Shown one piece after another: positions 52,715-63,479 of a DNA stretch of 64,000 nt (positions are counted from its first letter, which is position 1; every line of letters begins with the position of its first letter). The stretch comes from Erinaceus europaeus (lineage: Eukaryota > Chordata > Mammalia > Eulipotyphla > Erinaceidae), in contig NC_080176.1 of the NCBI RefSeq assembly GCF_950295315.1, forward strand, positions 30,325,669-30,389,668, in the 5' to 3' direction. The notes beneath the pieces were generated by a model. The model was not told where the DNA came from. It did no database searches and saw nothing but the letters and a program-made list of their open reading frames with translations. A program made the translations under genes and the position numbers.

Positions 52715-52972
52715 TTTCCTATATCCTTTTTCATTTCTTTTCCAACAGCATTACTGCTTGGTGCCTGCACAAGGAATCCACTGCTCCTGGCAGTCATTTT
52801 TCCTTTTTTATTATAGGACAGTAAAAAATGACAGAGATGCTAGGCATAGAGAGAGATAGAGACACCTACAGACCCACTTCACCAATCATGAAGCTTTCCC
52901 CTTGTAGGTGGGAAAAGGGAGTTTGAACCAGGTAATGTGTGTGCTCAACTAGCTGTGTCACCACCCAGCCCT
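52715..52972 (-). mobile_element. SINE-A with module M
   Basis: Module M remnant (CAACAGCATTACTGCTTGG...CTGCTCCTGGCAG), body, GTGTCACCACCCAGCCC head. Confidence 0.8.
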
Positions 52973-53011
52973 GCTAAGTAAATGAATAAAAGTTTTAAAT
53001 GGGGATAGTTG

Positions 53012-53088
53012 GGCCCAGGATCTCACTCATCAGTGCGGCACATGTGCGAGGTCCTGAGTCCATCCCTTAGTCACATCATACATAATGC
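53012..53088 (+). mobile_element. SINE-C fragment
   Basis: CAGGATCTCACTCATCAGTG, GTGCGAGGTCCTGAGTCC. Confidence 0.5.
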
Positions 53089-53089
53089 T

Positions 53090-54095
53090 TCTTGGTCTTT
53101 CAAATGTAAACTTCAAAGAAGTTGTCACTGATTGAACTTGGGAAACTAAGGGGAAGGTAGGAAAGACAAAGGAACCAGAAACATATTTCAGTTTATGACT
53201 ATTCATAGATTCTATGTGAAGAATAGGGATCATGGAAATTAGACTAAAATTGTATTTAATTTTATGAAAGTAACAACTAGAATAAAAGTACTAACCCTCC
53301 TAAATAATAGAGGAACTCCACTGAGAGAGGAGAGATGATAGAATAAAATACTTAAAAAGAAGCAGTGTTCAAAAAGGCCCACATAAAATAAACCGAAAAA
53401 AAATAAGCCCGAGCATTTGCAGCAATATGAAGATGAGCCTCAATCATTATTAAAAGCAAAAGGTTTTGAGAGGATTTGACAAAGAAAATCCAAATTGTAT
53501 ACTGGGAATGAGAAAGACATGTAAAAAAATGTTATTAGAAATAAAAGACTAGACATTGGCATATGAGGTAAATACAAGTAAAACAAAAGTGGGGTTTATG
53601 ATATTAATATTAGACAAGAGGTCACTGAGACAAAAAAAGCATTAAATAATCCAAAGAAGTGCACTTTATAATGCTAAGTGGCACAATTCACAATGAAGGT
53701 ACAGCAGTAATGAATACTGATGTATCTGATTACAAAGCAACATTCCTAAAGAGAAATTGTTAGACATATAGGAAAATATAAATATACCTATATATAGGTA
53801 TAATAAATTATATAGGCATCTCTGTACATATAGACATGATTCATATATTATGCAGCATGTAATATAAAGACTCATTCATATACATAAGTTATCTATAATA
53901 GACAAAACCCTGTCAGCTACAGAACACTATAACCTAATTCTGTCAGTTTACCAAAAAGCAAGTTGACAAAGCAACATAAATCTTTGGTCCTTAATACCCA
54001 CTAACACCACCTCTGGTAGTCTTCAGATATACTTACTCACAAGCAAAATGGCACAGACAAGGTATTTATTCCAGTGCTGTTTCTAAAAGTGTGAC
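53090..54095. other. no recognisable feature
   Basis: 1 kb AT-rich single-copy-like DNA; no ORF above about 70 codons. It may hide very old L1. Confidence 0.5.
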
Positions 54096-54099
54096 TTTT

Positions 54100-54310
54100 C
54101 TCTTCACCAGTAGAGGACTAGTTAAATAAGTTATTATATAACACTTTAGTAAACCATGCAGTAAAGAAAGAAGAATGAGAACCTTTATGAACTGGTGGAA
54201 AGAATTCCAGTATATATCCATTTTAAGTTAAAAAGAAAAATCAGCAAAGACTGTAATATAGCACTTTCTGCATAAGAGAGATAAGTGTGTATAAATTCTT
54301 ATTTGTTTGT
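54100..54310 (+). mobile_element. old mammalian L1 3'UTR
   Basis: ACTAGTTAAATAAGTTATTA, ACCATGCAGTAAAGAAAGAA, TTTTAAGTTAAAAAGAAAAA and AGTGTGTATAAATTCT keep the order of ancient L1M-type 3' ends. Confidence 0.6.
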
Positions 54311-54314
54311 GCCT

Positions 54315-54640
54315 GAAGAGACTGTGAAGTCTTTTCAGATTCTTGATAAATGGTCAAATCAGGTTCCACTGTCCTTCAATTTACCTGAAAATCAGCAAAA
54401 AAGATTTTTTGTTTTATCTCTAAGTGTTCAATGTTCCTCTGCACACAATGAATATGGGCCCAACTAAACAACCTACATCAATCAAGCATGCTTCCACCTT
54501 TTAACCTTGGCACTAGAGTTAAAGACAACTTAACCAGCCCAAAGTGGAGGCACTTACGCTTAACCCCACGTCACCAAGACTTCATTCCAGTTTCAGCATC
54601 TCCCAGAAATGGATTCTTAAGCCGATCAATCAAGAATCAT
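54315..54640. other. no recognisable feature
   Basis: Single-copy-like DNA. Confidence 0.5.
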
Positions 54641-54641
54641 C

Positions 54642-54910
54642 TAGGGGCTGGGAGCCAGTTCACCCAACAGACCACATAATTTTAGCATGCAGAAGGGACC
54701 ATCCTTGAGCCCCCAGTATATGAGAACACCACACACAGCACCAGGGTAAGCTTCATCATTAGTAGAGTAGTGGAGTGATGCTATAGTGTCTTTCCTTTTC
54801 TTTCTCTCTCCATCTTTTCTTGTCTCTATCTGCTATTAAAAAGGAAAGGGGGAGCTCATAAAAATGGTAGAATCAAGCAGTTTCAAAGCTCCAGTGAGAA
54901 AAGAAAAAAG
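54642..54910 (+). mobile_element. SINE-C with module-M remnant
   Basis: GGGGCTGGGAGCCAGTTCAC head, CACACACAGCACCAGGGTAA, CT-rich middle and AAAGCTCCAGTGAGAAAAG end. Confidence 0.55.
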
Positions 54911-55088
54911 AGCAGGGGGAAAAAAAGCATCTAGCCAGCACCATTGAGTTACCTGTCTGACAGCCCTTTTACTCCCTTGAAGGAAAGGAGCCTTGGAGCC
55001 TTATACTAACCAGCCACATTTTTGCTATTATAGCATCTTGGTTCCCAACCCCTCTTGACTATGTCTGTTTTTGTAATCTAATGATAAA

Positions 55089-55089
<1 letters not shown>

Positions 55090-55186
<97 letters not shown>

Positions 55187-55198
55187 GAGAGAGACAGA
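55090..55198. repeat. (CA)n(TA)n(GA)n compound microsatellite
   Basis: CA 55090-55129, TA 55130-55154, GA-rich to about 55198. Confidence 0.95.
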
Positions 55199-55686
55199 GA
55201 TACAGAGAGACAGAGAGAAATTGAGAGGGGATGGAAAGATAGAGAGGCATAGAGGGGGCCGGGTGGTGGCCCACCCAGTTAAGCTCACATAAGTACAAAG
55301 TGCAAGGACCCATGCAAAAATCCATGTTCAAGCCCCACTCCCCCACCTACAGGGGGGGACACTTCACAAGCAATGAAGTAGATCTGCAGGTATCTTTCTC
55401 TCTCTCTTGCTATCTCCCCTCCCCTCAAAATTTCTCCCTGTTCTATCCAATAAAACTGAAAGAGGGGGGAAAAAAGACCAATGGATTTGCAGAGCTGACA
55501 CCAACCCCAACAATAACCCTGGAAGCAAAAAAAGAGAGAGGAAGAGAAACAGAGAGACACCTGCAGCACTGCTTCACCACTTGTGAATCTTTCCACCTGC
55601 AGGGGGTAGAGGGGCAGGGGCTTGAACCTGGGTCCTTGCACACTGTAATGTGTGCACTTAACCAGGTGCACAACCACCTGGCCCCC
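55199..55686 (-). mobile_element. SINE-A split by an opposite SINE-A
   Basis: Left piece 55199-55252 (GAAATTGAGAGGGGATGG). Right piece 55531-55686 (GACACCTGCAGCACTGCTTC to CACAACCACCTGGCCCCC). Confidence 0.75.
55253..55530 (+). mobile_element. SINE-A with module M, nested
   Basis: GGGCCGGGTGGTGGCCCACC head, CATGTTCAAGCCCC box B, module M ending AACAATAACCCTGGAAGC. Confidence 0.85.
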
Positions 55687-55689
55687 AAC

Positions 55690-56075
55690 TATAAGTCTTT
55701 CATTTTGTACAAACCACCCCCACCACCACAACCAAAGTTTCATTCTATCTGCTATGTCCTATGCTGCCTGACTCATAAATTGTTGAAGCAGATGAATAAG
55801 ACTTTCTAGGTTAACATAGTTTTTTGTTTTCTAACACTTGAAAGTCAAATTATTCTCAAAGTCTAGACCTGAGCAGTGAAGTGAGGCTATGGCTTGGTAA
55901 GTGGCTTACTTAAATTGAAAGAAGCTTTAAGTGTAAAAATACACAGCAGGTCCCAAAGACATTAAATCTTAAAAAAAAATCATAAAAGATCTCATTAATT
56001 TTTATATTAATTACACGTGTAAATGATCTTATCTTAGATGTACACTATTAAAGTTAATTTCACCCTTTTATTTCT
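55690..56075. other. no recognisable feature
   Basis: A weak SINE-D-like scrap may occur at 55875-55940. Otherwise nothing. Confidence 0.45.
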
Positions 56076-56079
56076 GCCT

Positions 56080-56700
56080 TTCTAACAAGGTTACTGGCAC
56101 ATTTATAACTCCATCTGTGCTCCTGGAGATTTCTCAGAATGATAGAAATGGGTCTATTCTGTGACCCAGCAAATTCTCTCCTAAGGATTTACCCAAAGAG
56201 CTCTATTGAAAGAGATATATGTACACCCCTTTTCATAGCCACACAGTTTGTAATAGCCTGAACCAGGGACAACCAAGTTGTCTAATGACAGATGAGTAAT
56301 TAAGAAAATTATGGCCTATACACAATGGAATACCACTCAGCTCCTAGAAATGATTATTCTCTTTTTCCCTATCTTTGATGGACCTTGAAGAAATCATGTT
56401 AAGTGAGATAAGCCAGAGGGATGAATACCAGATGACAGAGGTGATGCTTAAGAAGCAAAGAAAAGATGGAAACGGAGTGAAGCTTGGACAGGGTGCAGTG
56501 TATTGCAGCAAAGCAAAAGATTAGAGGGAGGTGGGGGTGGCGAGGGTGTTGAGTATCCAGTGCATCATGGTGAAGAGAGCTTGGGTTGGTGGTGGGAGTG
56601 ATGTAAAGATACCTACCATAAGAGATAAGAAACTGCACCCATGTATCAACAACTAGCCTATAAACCACTATTTCTCCCAATGCAATAATAAGAAATTAAA
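56080..56700 (+). mobile_element. L1 3' end
   Basis: GTCTATTCTGTGACCCAGCA, ATGGAATACCACTCAGCTCC, TCATGTTAAGTGAGATAAGC and a degenerate 3'UTR ending in AAATTAAATGAGAAAAAA. Confidence 0.75.
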
Positions 56701-56704
56701 TGAG

Positions 56705-57145
56705 AAAAAATTGCATCTTTGCCTGTTTCTATTTCCACTGAATGGTGTTGCTCTGAGTGGTAGAAGCTGGTTGAGGTTGTGATGCAAGTCTGGAAACCTC
56801 CTGTCCTCCTAGGGCACTTGTTTCACTCTCACCCAGCAGGTGAAAGGGAGCTCCAGGGACTGGGATCCACCATGTTCTCTGCCCAGTATGGTGCTATTGA
56901 CTGGGACATGAGCAGGGGTGGATTTTTTGAGTAGCCTGGTTGTCTAACAACAAGCAAGTCTAAGATGCCCCTGAATTACCACCATTTCTCAATTGAGATT
57001 TAGGCAAGTCAGCAGGCAAATACATTTCTGCAGTCAGGAAAGCAGTCAGGAGAACAGGACTGTCTGACATGATCCCAAGGAAGAAAGTGACTTGAGGGTC
57101 AACTGGACTGAAGGAAGATGACAACTGTCAGGACTCTACTAATTA
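56705..57145. other. no recognisable feature
   Basis: Single-copy-like DNA. Confidence 0.5.
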
Positions 57146-57149
57146 TAAA

Positions 57150-57352
57150 ATAAATGATGGTGCACCTACTTAAGCACTCATGTTACAGAGTGCATGGACC
57201 CAGTTTCAAGCCCCTGGTTCCCACCTCAAGGGGGAAGCTTCATGAATGGTGAAGCAGGGCTGCAGGTAGCTCTCTGCCTTTCTCCCTCTCTCTAATATCC
57301 TTCCCTTCTCAATTTCTCTGTTACTATCCAATAATAAAAATATTTTTTAAAA
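57150..57352 (+). mobile_element. SINE-A
   Basis: ATGGTGCACCTACTTAAGCA head, CAGTTTCAAGCCCCTGG, TATCCAATAATAAAAATATT tail. Confidence 0.85.
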
Positions 57353-57354
57353 GA

Positions 57355-58015
57355 AAGAAATGGATAGTGATCAGGGATTATATTTTAAAATAATGAATGA
57401 TTATGAAAACTCACTATATCTAGGTTTTGGGACTTTGTTAGGAAGTGAACTGCCTGGAATGGAGTTAGAGAATACTATGAAAGGAAAGGTCTCACCTGAG
57501 TAATGAAGCTGAAGGGTTGTCATTCCACATCTGAAGTCTCTGACATAGTCTGAAGTGAAGCATGCTGAAGTGGTACTCATTGTGTTGATTAGGTTGGGGT
57601 CAGCGGATGCAATATTATTTGGTATTAATTAAGAGAAGCATGCAGGAAAGTGTGCCCCAGCCTAAGGTTCCAGGACTGAGGGAAATATATGCTCTATAGT
57701 GGAAATGTTTGGCTCCTACTGTTCTAGGGTTCAAAAAGACAATAGATAGTTATTGTTATAATCACATTGTCTGGTAATTGGGTTAACTCTGAACAATCCC
57801 TTTGTTAGGATCTGCTGTATAATACCCAACAGCACCATAATTTATGTCCTTTGACATTATTTGTATATAGCTGTGCCACCGGTTGCTTTTGTTCTCCCTG
57901 GTCTAGGCTTTTGAGAGTGTCAATATATCAAAGACTCAGCCTATGTATTAAAAAGACTCAGTCTGTGCTTTAGAAAGTTTGCAACATACAATCAATTTTT
58001 CCTCCTCTCATATTA
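57355..58015. other. unannotated, possibly internal L1-type 3'UTR
   Basis: Its position directly left of an L1 3' end and its low coding content suggest an extended L1-type 3'UTR. It has no second copy in the window to compare. Confidence 0.3.
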
Positions 58016-58337
58016 ATTAAAGTGATTTATATAACTAAAAATTAATAGGAGTATACATAAACACCATTCCCACCACTGAAAGACTGTATCTCATCCCAAC
58101 CCCCACTCGCCCACCTCCCCCTGCCACCCTGGGAAGCCAAATATCAGCCCTCATCCTCACCCCAGGGATTTTACTTTGGTGCCCAACTCCAGATTTAGTC
58201 AAATCCTGCTTTTACTTTCCCTTTCTGTTCTTTCTAAACTTCTCTTGATGAGTGGGATCATCCCATACTCATCTTTATCTTTCTGACTTAGCTCACTTAA
58301 CATAATTCCTTCCAGCTCTCTCCAAGATGGGTCAGAG

Positions 58338-59106
58338 TGCTGGGGCTCACATGGGGTGGCTCCAGCCAGGAGGCAAGCCACCGATCTTCCCTCACTAGCT
58401 CAAGGGCTCAGTGATTCAGAAAGGAAGACTCAGGGAGTATTTTGGTACAAACACTCAATTTATTGGAGGGTGGGTTTGGGTATATATAGAAAGTTAAACA
58501 AATAACATTTTTCAAATGCGTCAGAAATTACAGGTTTCTTAAAGGTCAGCTTGCCCCTATGGGGCTGGTATGACAAGAATTGATTGGATACATAAAGGTC
58601 AAGACAATCAGTCTCCATGTTGCAGGCAAGGCATCCAAAAGCATTTGAGAGAAGCACAGGGTTAAACCAGTAAGGTGAGATAGAGAGAAGAAAAACAAGG
58701 CTTGATGTAAATCATAGATATCAAAGAACACAAGGAAATAAGATATTGGGGCTTTCTCTGTCTGGTGTTAGGGGTGTATCTCTGTCAAGTGTTAGGTGTG
58801 TGTTCTCCTTTGTGATCAAAAGGTGAAGTGGATGTGTGAACTTTGAGTGACTCTCATGAACTTTGAGTGAACCTTAAAGCAGGCTGCCATGTGGCCTGCT
58901 GCTAGCAGGGAAAAACTAAGTGTGAGAGGCCTGTAGGATTTCTGTGAGCTTGAGAGACTAACAAGGAGAAACTGAGTCTGGGAGACTTTGCCCTCTTGGC
59001 TCATCTCTATGAGGAGAGAGGCTAACAAGTGGGGTGTCTTTCCAGACCTCCATCTGAAGATGGAAGAGCTTCCCTAAGCTCTACCAAGCTTTCACATAGT
59101 CCAACA
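58338..59106 (-). mobile_element. solo LTR of an endogenous retrovirus
   Basis: 769 bp flanked by TCAGAG at 58332-58337 and 59107-59112. On the minus strand it begins TGTTGGACTATG and ends GAGCCCCAGCA, the expected TG...CA ends. AATAAA lies on the minus strand at 58459-58464, with TATATATA just upstream. A 6-bp duplication suggests a class II (betaretrovirus-like) element. No internal region remains. Confidence 0.85.
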
Positions 59107-59174
59107 TCAGAGAAAGTGGGTTCATTGTTCTTAATCGCTGCATAGTATTCCGTTGTGTATATATACCACAACTT

Positions 59175-59612
59175 TCACAGCCACTCATCTGTTGTTGGGC
59201 ACATGGGTTGCTTCCAGGTTTTAACTATTACGAATTGTGCTGCTATGAACATAGGTGTACACACATCTTTTTGATTGGGTGTTATGGAGTCCTTGGGGTA
59301 TATCCCCAAGAGAGAAATTACTGGGTCATGTGGTAGGTCCATGTCTATCCTTGTGAGAGTTCTCCAGACTGCTCTCCACAGAGGCTGGACCAGTTTACAT
59401 TCCCACCAGCAGTGCAGAAGGGTTCCTCTGTACCCACAGCCTCTCCAGCATTTGTTGCTGCTGTCCTTTTTGTTGTATGCCATTCTCACAGGGGTGAGGT
59501 GGTATCTCAATTTTGTCTTTATTTGCATTTCTCTGACAATCAGCAGCCTGGAGCAATTTTTCATGTGTTTGTTAGCCTTTTGGATCTCTTCTGTAGTGAA
59601 TGTTCTGTTCAT
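59175..59612 (-). pseudogene. L1 ORF2 C-terminal fragment
   Basis: 145 codons without a stop. It contains the L1 C-terminal knuckle C55-X3-C59-X7-H67-X4-C72 ([18 protein letters not shown]), then [13 protein letters not shown] and [10 protein letters not shown]. 5' truncation removes endonuclease and reverse transcriptase. The intact frame suggests a fairly recent insertion. Confidence 0.85.
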
Positions 59613-59705
59613 ATCCTCTGCCCATTTTTGGATGGGGTCATTTGCTTTTTTATTGTAGGCTTTGTTTTAGAAGGAAGCTTAAGATATAGTCCATTAAGAC
59701 ACAGG

Positions 59706-60003
59706 GGGTCAGGGACTGGGTGGTAATGTACCTAACTAATAAAGCACACACATTACCATGCACAAGGATGAGGATTCAAGTCCCTTTTCCCCACCTGTAG
59801 GGGGGAACTTCATGAGTGATGGATCCCTGTTACAGGCTATCTCTCCTTCTTTGTCCCTCTCTGTTTCCCCCTTCTGATTCATTTTCTCTGTTCTACCAAA
59901 TAAAAGAAAGAGAAAAATGGCCACTTGGAGCAGAGGATTTATTATGCAGGCACAGAGCCCCAGTGATAAAATTGATGACCAGAAAAAGTTAATAAAAAAT
60001 TTT
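59706..60003 (+). mobile_element. SINE-A with module M
   Basis: GGGTGGTAATGTACCTAACT head, AGGATTCAAGTCCC box B, module GGCCACTTGGAGCAGAGGAT to CCAGTGATAAAATTGATG. Confidence 0.8.
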
Positions 60004-60084
60004 AAAGCCTAGGTGGTCATGCTCAAGGAGGTCAGTAGATGTGAAGGTCTTGAACCCCTCTCTAAATCCAAATATAATTCATAC

Positions 60085-60291
60085 TTCTTTTTTTAAAACA
60101 TTTTTATTCATTGAATAAAAACAGAACTCAAGAAGGAAGGGGAGTTAGAGAGGGAGAAATAAAGGCACTTACAGCCTTGCTTTACCACTCATGAAATTTT
60201 CCTCTTGCAGGTAGGGACTGGGGGCTTGAACCCAGGTCATTGTTCATTAAAATGTGTGTGTGTTCTACAACATGCATCTCCACTCAGCCCC
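60085..60291 (-). mobile_element. SINE-A
   Basis: Tail TTTTTATTCATTGAATAAAA, GGCACTTACAGCCTTGCTTT core, GGGCTTGAACCCAGGTCATT. Confidence 0.85.
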
Positions 60292-60302
60292 TCATAGTTA
60301 TC

Positions 60303-60810
60303 TTTTTTTATTTATAAAATAAAAATACCAACAAGACCACAGGATAAGGGGGGTACAATTCCACACAATTCCCACCACCAGAGTTTCATATCCCCTCCCT
60401 TCCCCTTTCCTAATCTTTATTCCTCTGGGAGCATGAACCCAGGATCATTATGGGGTGTAGAAAGTGGAAGGTCTGGCTTCTGTAATTGTTTCTCCACTGA
60501 ACATGAATGTTGGCAGGTCAATAAATACTCCCAGCCTGGTTCTATCTTTCCCTAGTTGGGCAGGACTCTGGAGAGGTGGGGTTCCAGGTCACATAGCTGA
60601 GGTCTTCTGTCCAGGGAAGTCAGGCTGATGTCATGGTAGCATCTGCAACTTGGTGTTTGAAAAAGCATTAAGATATAAAGCAGAACAAATTGTTTAATAA
60701 TCAGGAACCTAAAGGAAAGAATATAGCAGATGAGTTTGGGGATCTCCATTTTGGAAAAAGCTATTTTAGGTATATTCCAAGTGAACCATGACTTTACTAA
60801 TTTCTGCCAG
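60303..60810 (-). mobile_element. family X
   Basis: T-run with TTTATTTATAAAATAAAAAT, CACAGGATAAGGGGGGTACA, through GAACCTAAAGGAAAGAATAT and TAGGTATATTCCAAGTGAAC. It supplies the uninverted reference for the copy at 20400. No clear TSD. Confidence 0.8.
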
Positions 60811-60821
60811 AGCACAACAGC

Positions 60822-60827
60822 TTACAC

Positions 60828-60889
<62 letters not shown>
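60822..60889. repeat. (CA)n microsatellite
   Basis: About 68 bp CA with two CATA interruptions. Confidence 0.95.
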
Positions 60890-60890
<1 letters not shown>

Positions 60891-60899
60891 ACTTCCACA

Positions 60900-61540
60900 G
60901 ACATAAAGGAAATGTTCTCTGAAACCAGAGAAATGGGGAGGTTGATCTGATTATAGCTCCTGCCTCCACTGCATATTTGTATGTCAATAAACAAGTGCTT
61001 TTCCTCCTCCTGCTGGGAAGACAACATTTCTGTGACTCTAGGCACTGGGTCCAAATTTGGTCTGGGGTGCTGCAGTGATCTCATAGATCACTGGGGGAAG
61101 GCAAATAAGACCTTTGAATTTCCCTGGGCTGAATGTTGCTTTGTTACCAGCTCTCCAAGTCTCTCCTTTGAAGGAATACATACACATCACCTCTGCTCCC
61201 ATTTCACTGGACAAAACAAATCCCTAATTTCACTGTCAATGGGGAGGGACAATCTTTCAGTTGCCCAGAAAGAGAACAATATTTACTGAATAACACAAGT
61301 GCTCATGATGATGCAGAAGGAGAATTAAGTCCAACAGGAAGACTCTACAGTCCCTTGTGAGCTATTAGCAAATGCATGGCAGGCATTAACAATTTTCTGT
61401 ATCACAGTCAAAGCACCATAAACAGAGCCCAGAAAGATTCTTGCCTCTGCAGTCTCCTTAAAAGGCCTCTCTTTTAGCATGCTAATCATTAAAACATAGG
61501 GCACTTGGGGGCCCAGAAGGTCAAAAGGAAGTTATCTGCA
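60900..61540. other. no recognisable feature
   Basis: Single-copy-like DNA; an ORF of 102 codons at 60981 lacks any resemblance. Confidence 0.5.
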
Positions 61541-61542
61541 GT

Positions 61543-61693
61543 CAGGGAGCTAGCTCAGTAAGAGCACTAGCTAACTTGCCCAAGGTCCCAGAGGTTGCAA
61601 GGTCCCAGCACCACCTTATGCCAGAGTGGAATTGCACTCTGGTTTCTCTCCCTCCCTCCCTCCCTCCCTCCCTCCCTCCCTCCCTCCCTCCTT

Positions 61694-61727
<34 letters not shown>

Positions 61728-61765
61728 AAGTCCCTTGTTTAAGATTCCTGCTTTTATCTAAATAA
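61543..61765 (+). mobile_element. SINE-C with (CCCT)n and (CT)n
   Basis: CAGGGAGCTAGCTCAGTAAG head, GTCCCAGCACCACCTTATGC, CCCT array 61646-61690, (CT)n 61699-61724, then a decayed tail. Confidence 0.65.
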
Positions 61766-61769
61766 ATCA

Positions 61770-62007
61770 TGGTTCACCTGGTAGAGCACACAGTACCATG
61801 CATAAGGACCCATGCTCAGCCTCCTAGTCCTTATCTGAAGGGGAGAAGATTTGCAATCTGTGGAGCTGTGCTGCAGATGTCTCCTCCTCCCATCTGTCTC
61901 TCTAGCACTCTCCATGTCTCTCTGTCTCTTTGATAGAGGTATCAAAGAGAAAGAAAATGGCAGTGGGAGGAACAGTCACTGGGAATGGCACCAAACCCTG
62001 GTGGGGA
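61770..62007 (+). mobile_element. SINE-A with module M
   Basis: GGTTCACCTGGTAGAGCACA head and GAAAATGGCAGTGGGAGG to CAAACCCTGGTGGGG as a decayed module. Confidence 0.7.
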
Positions 62008-62009
62008 AA

Positions 62010-62137
62010 AAAACGGAATGTATGTTAAGCCCACAGTCCCCTAATTCAGAGTTGCATGGTATGTATTTCATAAATTGTGTACCAAGTAATTTTCACATGT
62101 GTGGAAATGTCTACCACTTCCTCTCCCAGAGAGAAGT

Positions 62138-62176
<39 letters not shown>

Positions 62177-62725
62177 GAATGCCTTCAGTCATTCCTCAGG
62201 TCGAATGATGCCAAAGCACAACCCTGTCTTGGTGTTTGCAGTGGAGAAAGAAAGATACTGTTCACAGTCCCCACGGCCCCCTTCCAGGAGGGGAACCAGG
62301 CATCCTTATCAGCTCCCTAGACCTGCCTGGACTTGGCCTTGTTAGCATTGCTACAGAGGGACTGGAGCTTATCCTCTGTCAAAACTAGGGGCGATTACTT
62401 CACTCTGGCCCTGAGTGTTGAAGATTATGAAGCAGAGACTAATAGGCACATTGTAGAGGCTTCATCCCACTCACCCCCCTCCAAAAAAAAAAAATATTTG
62501 TTTCTGCAAGTTCCTGAGATTTGAGCTTACTTACTGGATGAGCAAAGCTATGTAGAAATAATCCCAAACTGGCAAATTTAGGAAATGCTGGGTTTTTGCA
62601 GACTCATCAGGATATGTTCTCTCCATTTGGAGACAACTGGACCCAGTCTCATTTCTCTTGAGAAAGCATATATAGCAGTTACTCTACACGGAGAGCAAAC
62701 CTTACCATTTAATTTAAAAAAATTA
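62010..62725. other. mostly unannotated, with (TC)n
   Basis: (TC)n at 62139-62173. The rest is single-copy-like. Confidence 0.5.
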
Positions 62726-62728
62726 AGT

Positions 62729-63007
62729 TGGGGAATAGGTGGTGGTGTACCTGGTTGAGCACAGATGTTACCAGGAGCAAGGTCCCAGGTTTAGGCCCCC
62801 AGTCCCCCATCTACAGGGAGGAAGTTTCACAAGCAGTGAAGCAGGTCTATAGGTGTCTCCTCTCCTCCTTTCTGTCTCTCCCTCCCCTCTCAATTTCTCT
62901 CTGTTCTATCAAATAAAAATAGAAAGAAAAAAATGAAGAAAATGGCAACTGAGAGCATTAGAGTCATAGGGCCGGCACCAAGCCCCTGAACTAAACCTGG
63001 TGGCAAA
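62729..63007 (+). mobile_element. SINE-A with module M
   Basis: GGTGGTGGTGTACCTGGTTG head, CACAAGCAGTGAAGCAGGTC core, module GGCAACTGAGAGCATTAGAG to AACCTGGTGGC. Confidence 0.85.
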
Positions 63008-63169
63008 GCAGCACACTGTCCATGTGAGTTATTTCACCTGCCTGATTCTCATACTAACTCCAGAAAATGGGAGTGTGGAAGTGGTACTGAGATGCAAAGA
63101 CACAAAGATACAGCCCCAGCACTATACAGTCATCTCAATAGTGACAAATGTCTGGGCTTTATAAAAAAG

Positions 63170-63470
63170 ACACCTCAGTGGTGCACCTGGTTAAGCACAC
63201 ATAGTACTAAGCACAAGGATCCAAGTTTGAGCCTCTGACTCCCCACCTGCAGGGGAGACACTTCATAAGCAGTGAAACAGTGAAGCAGGTGTCTATCTTT
63301 CTATCTACCTCTCAATCTCTCTCTCTCTCTCTCTCTCAATTTCTCTCTGTCCTATCCAATAAAATGAGCACCGGGAATAGTTAATTTGTAGTGTGGGCAT
63401 TCAGCCCCAACAATAACCCTGGATGCAAAAAAAAAAAAAAAGAAAGAAAGAAAGAAAGAAAGAAAGGAAA
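63170..63470 (+). mobile_element. SINE-A with module M and (AAAG)n end
   Basis: GTGGTGCACCTGGTTAAGCA head, TCCTATCCAATAAAATGAGC joins module M, ending AACAATAACCCTGGATGC, then A-run and AAAG repeat. Confidence 0.85.
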
Positions 63471-63479
63471 AAGAACTGT

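Larger units (their letters stand above)
58018..59670 (-). mobile_element. L1 3' end split by a solo LTR
   Basis: 3'UTR and end of ORF2 at 58018-58337; ORF2 continues at 59113-59670 (AGTATTCCGTTGTGTATATA to TTTGGATGGGGTCATTTGC). Removing 58338-59112 restores contiguous L1. Confidence 0.85.

Noticed and set aside
4618..63470. tRNA-like heads with box A and box B motifs
   Set aside because: These are SINE heads without a foldable cloverleaf or intact acceptor stem; they are not tRNA genes.
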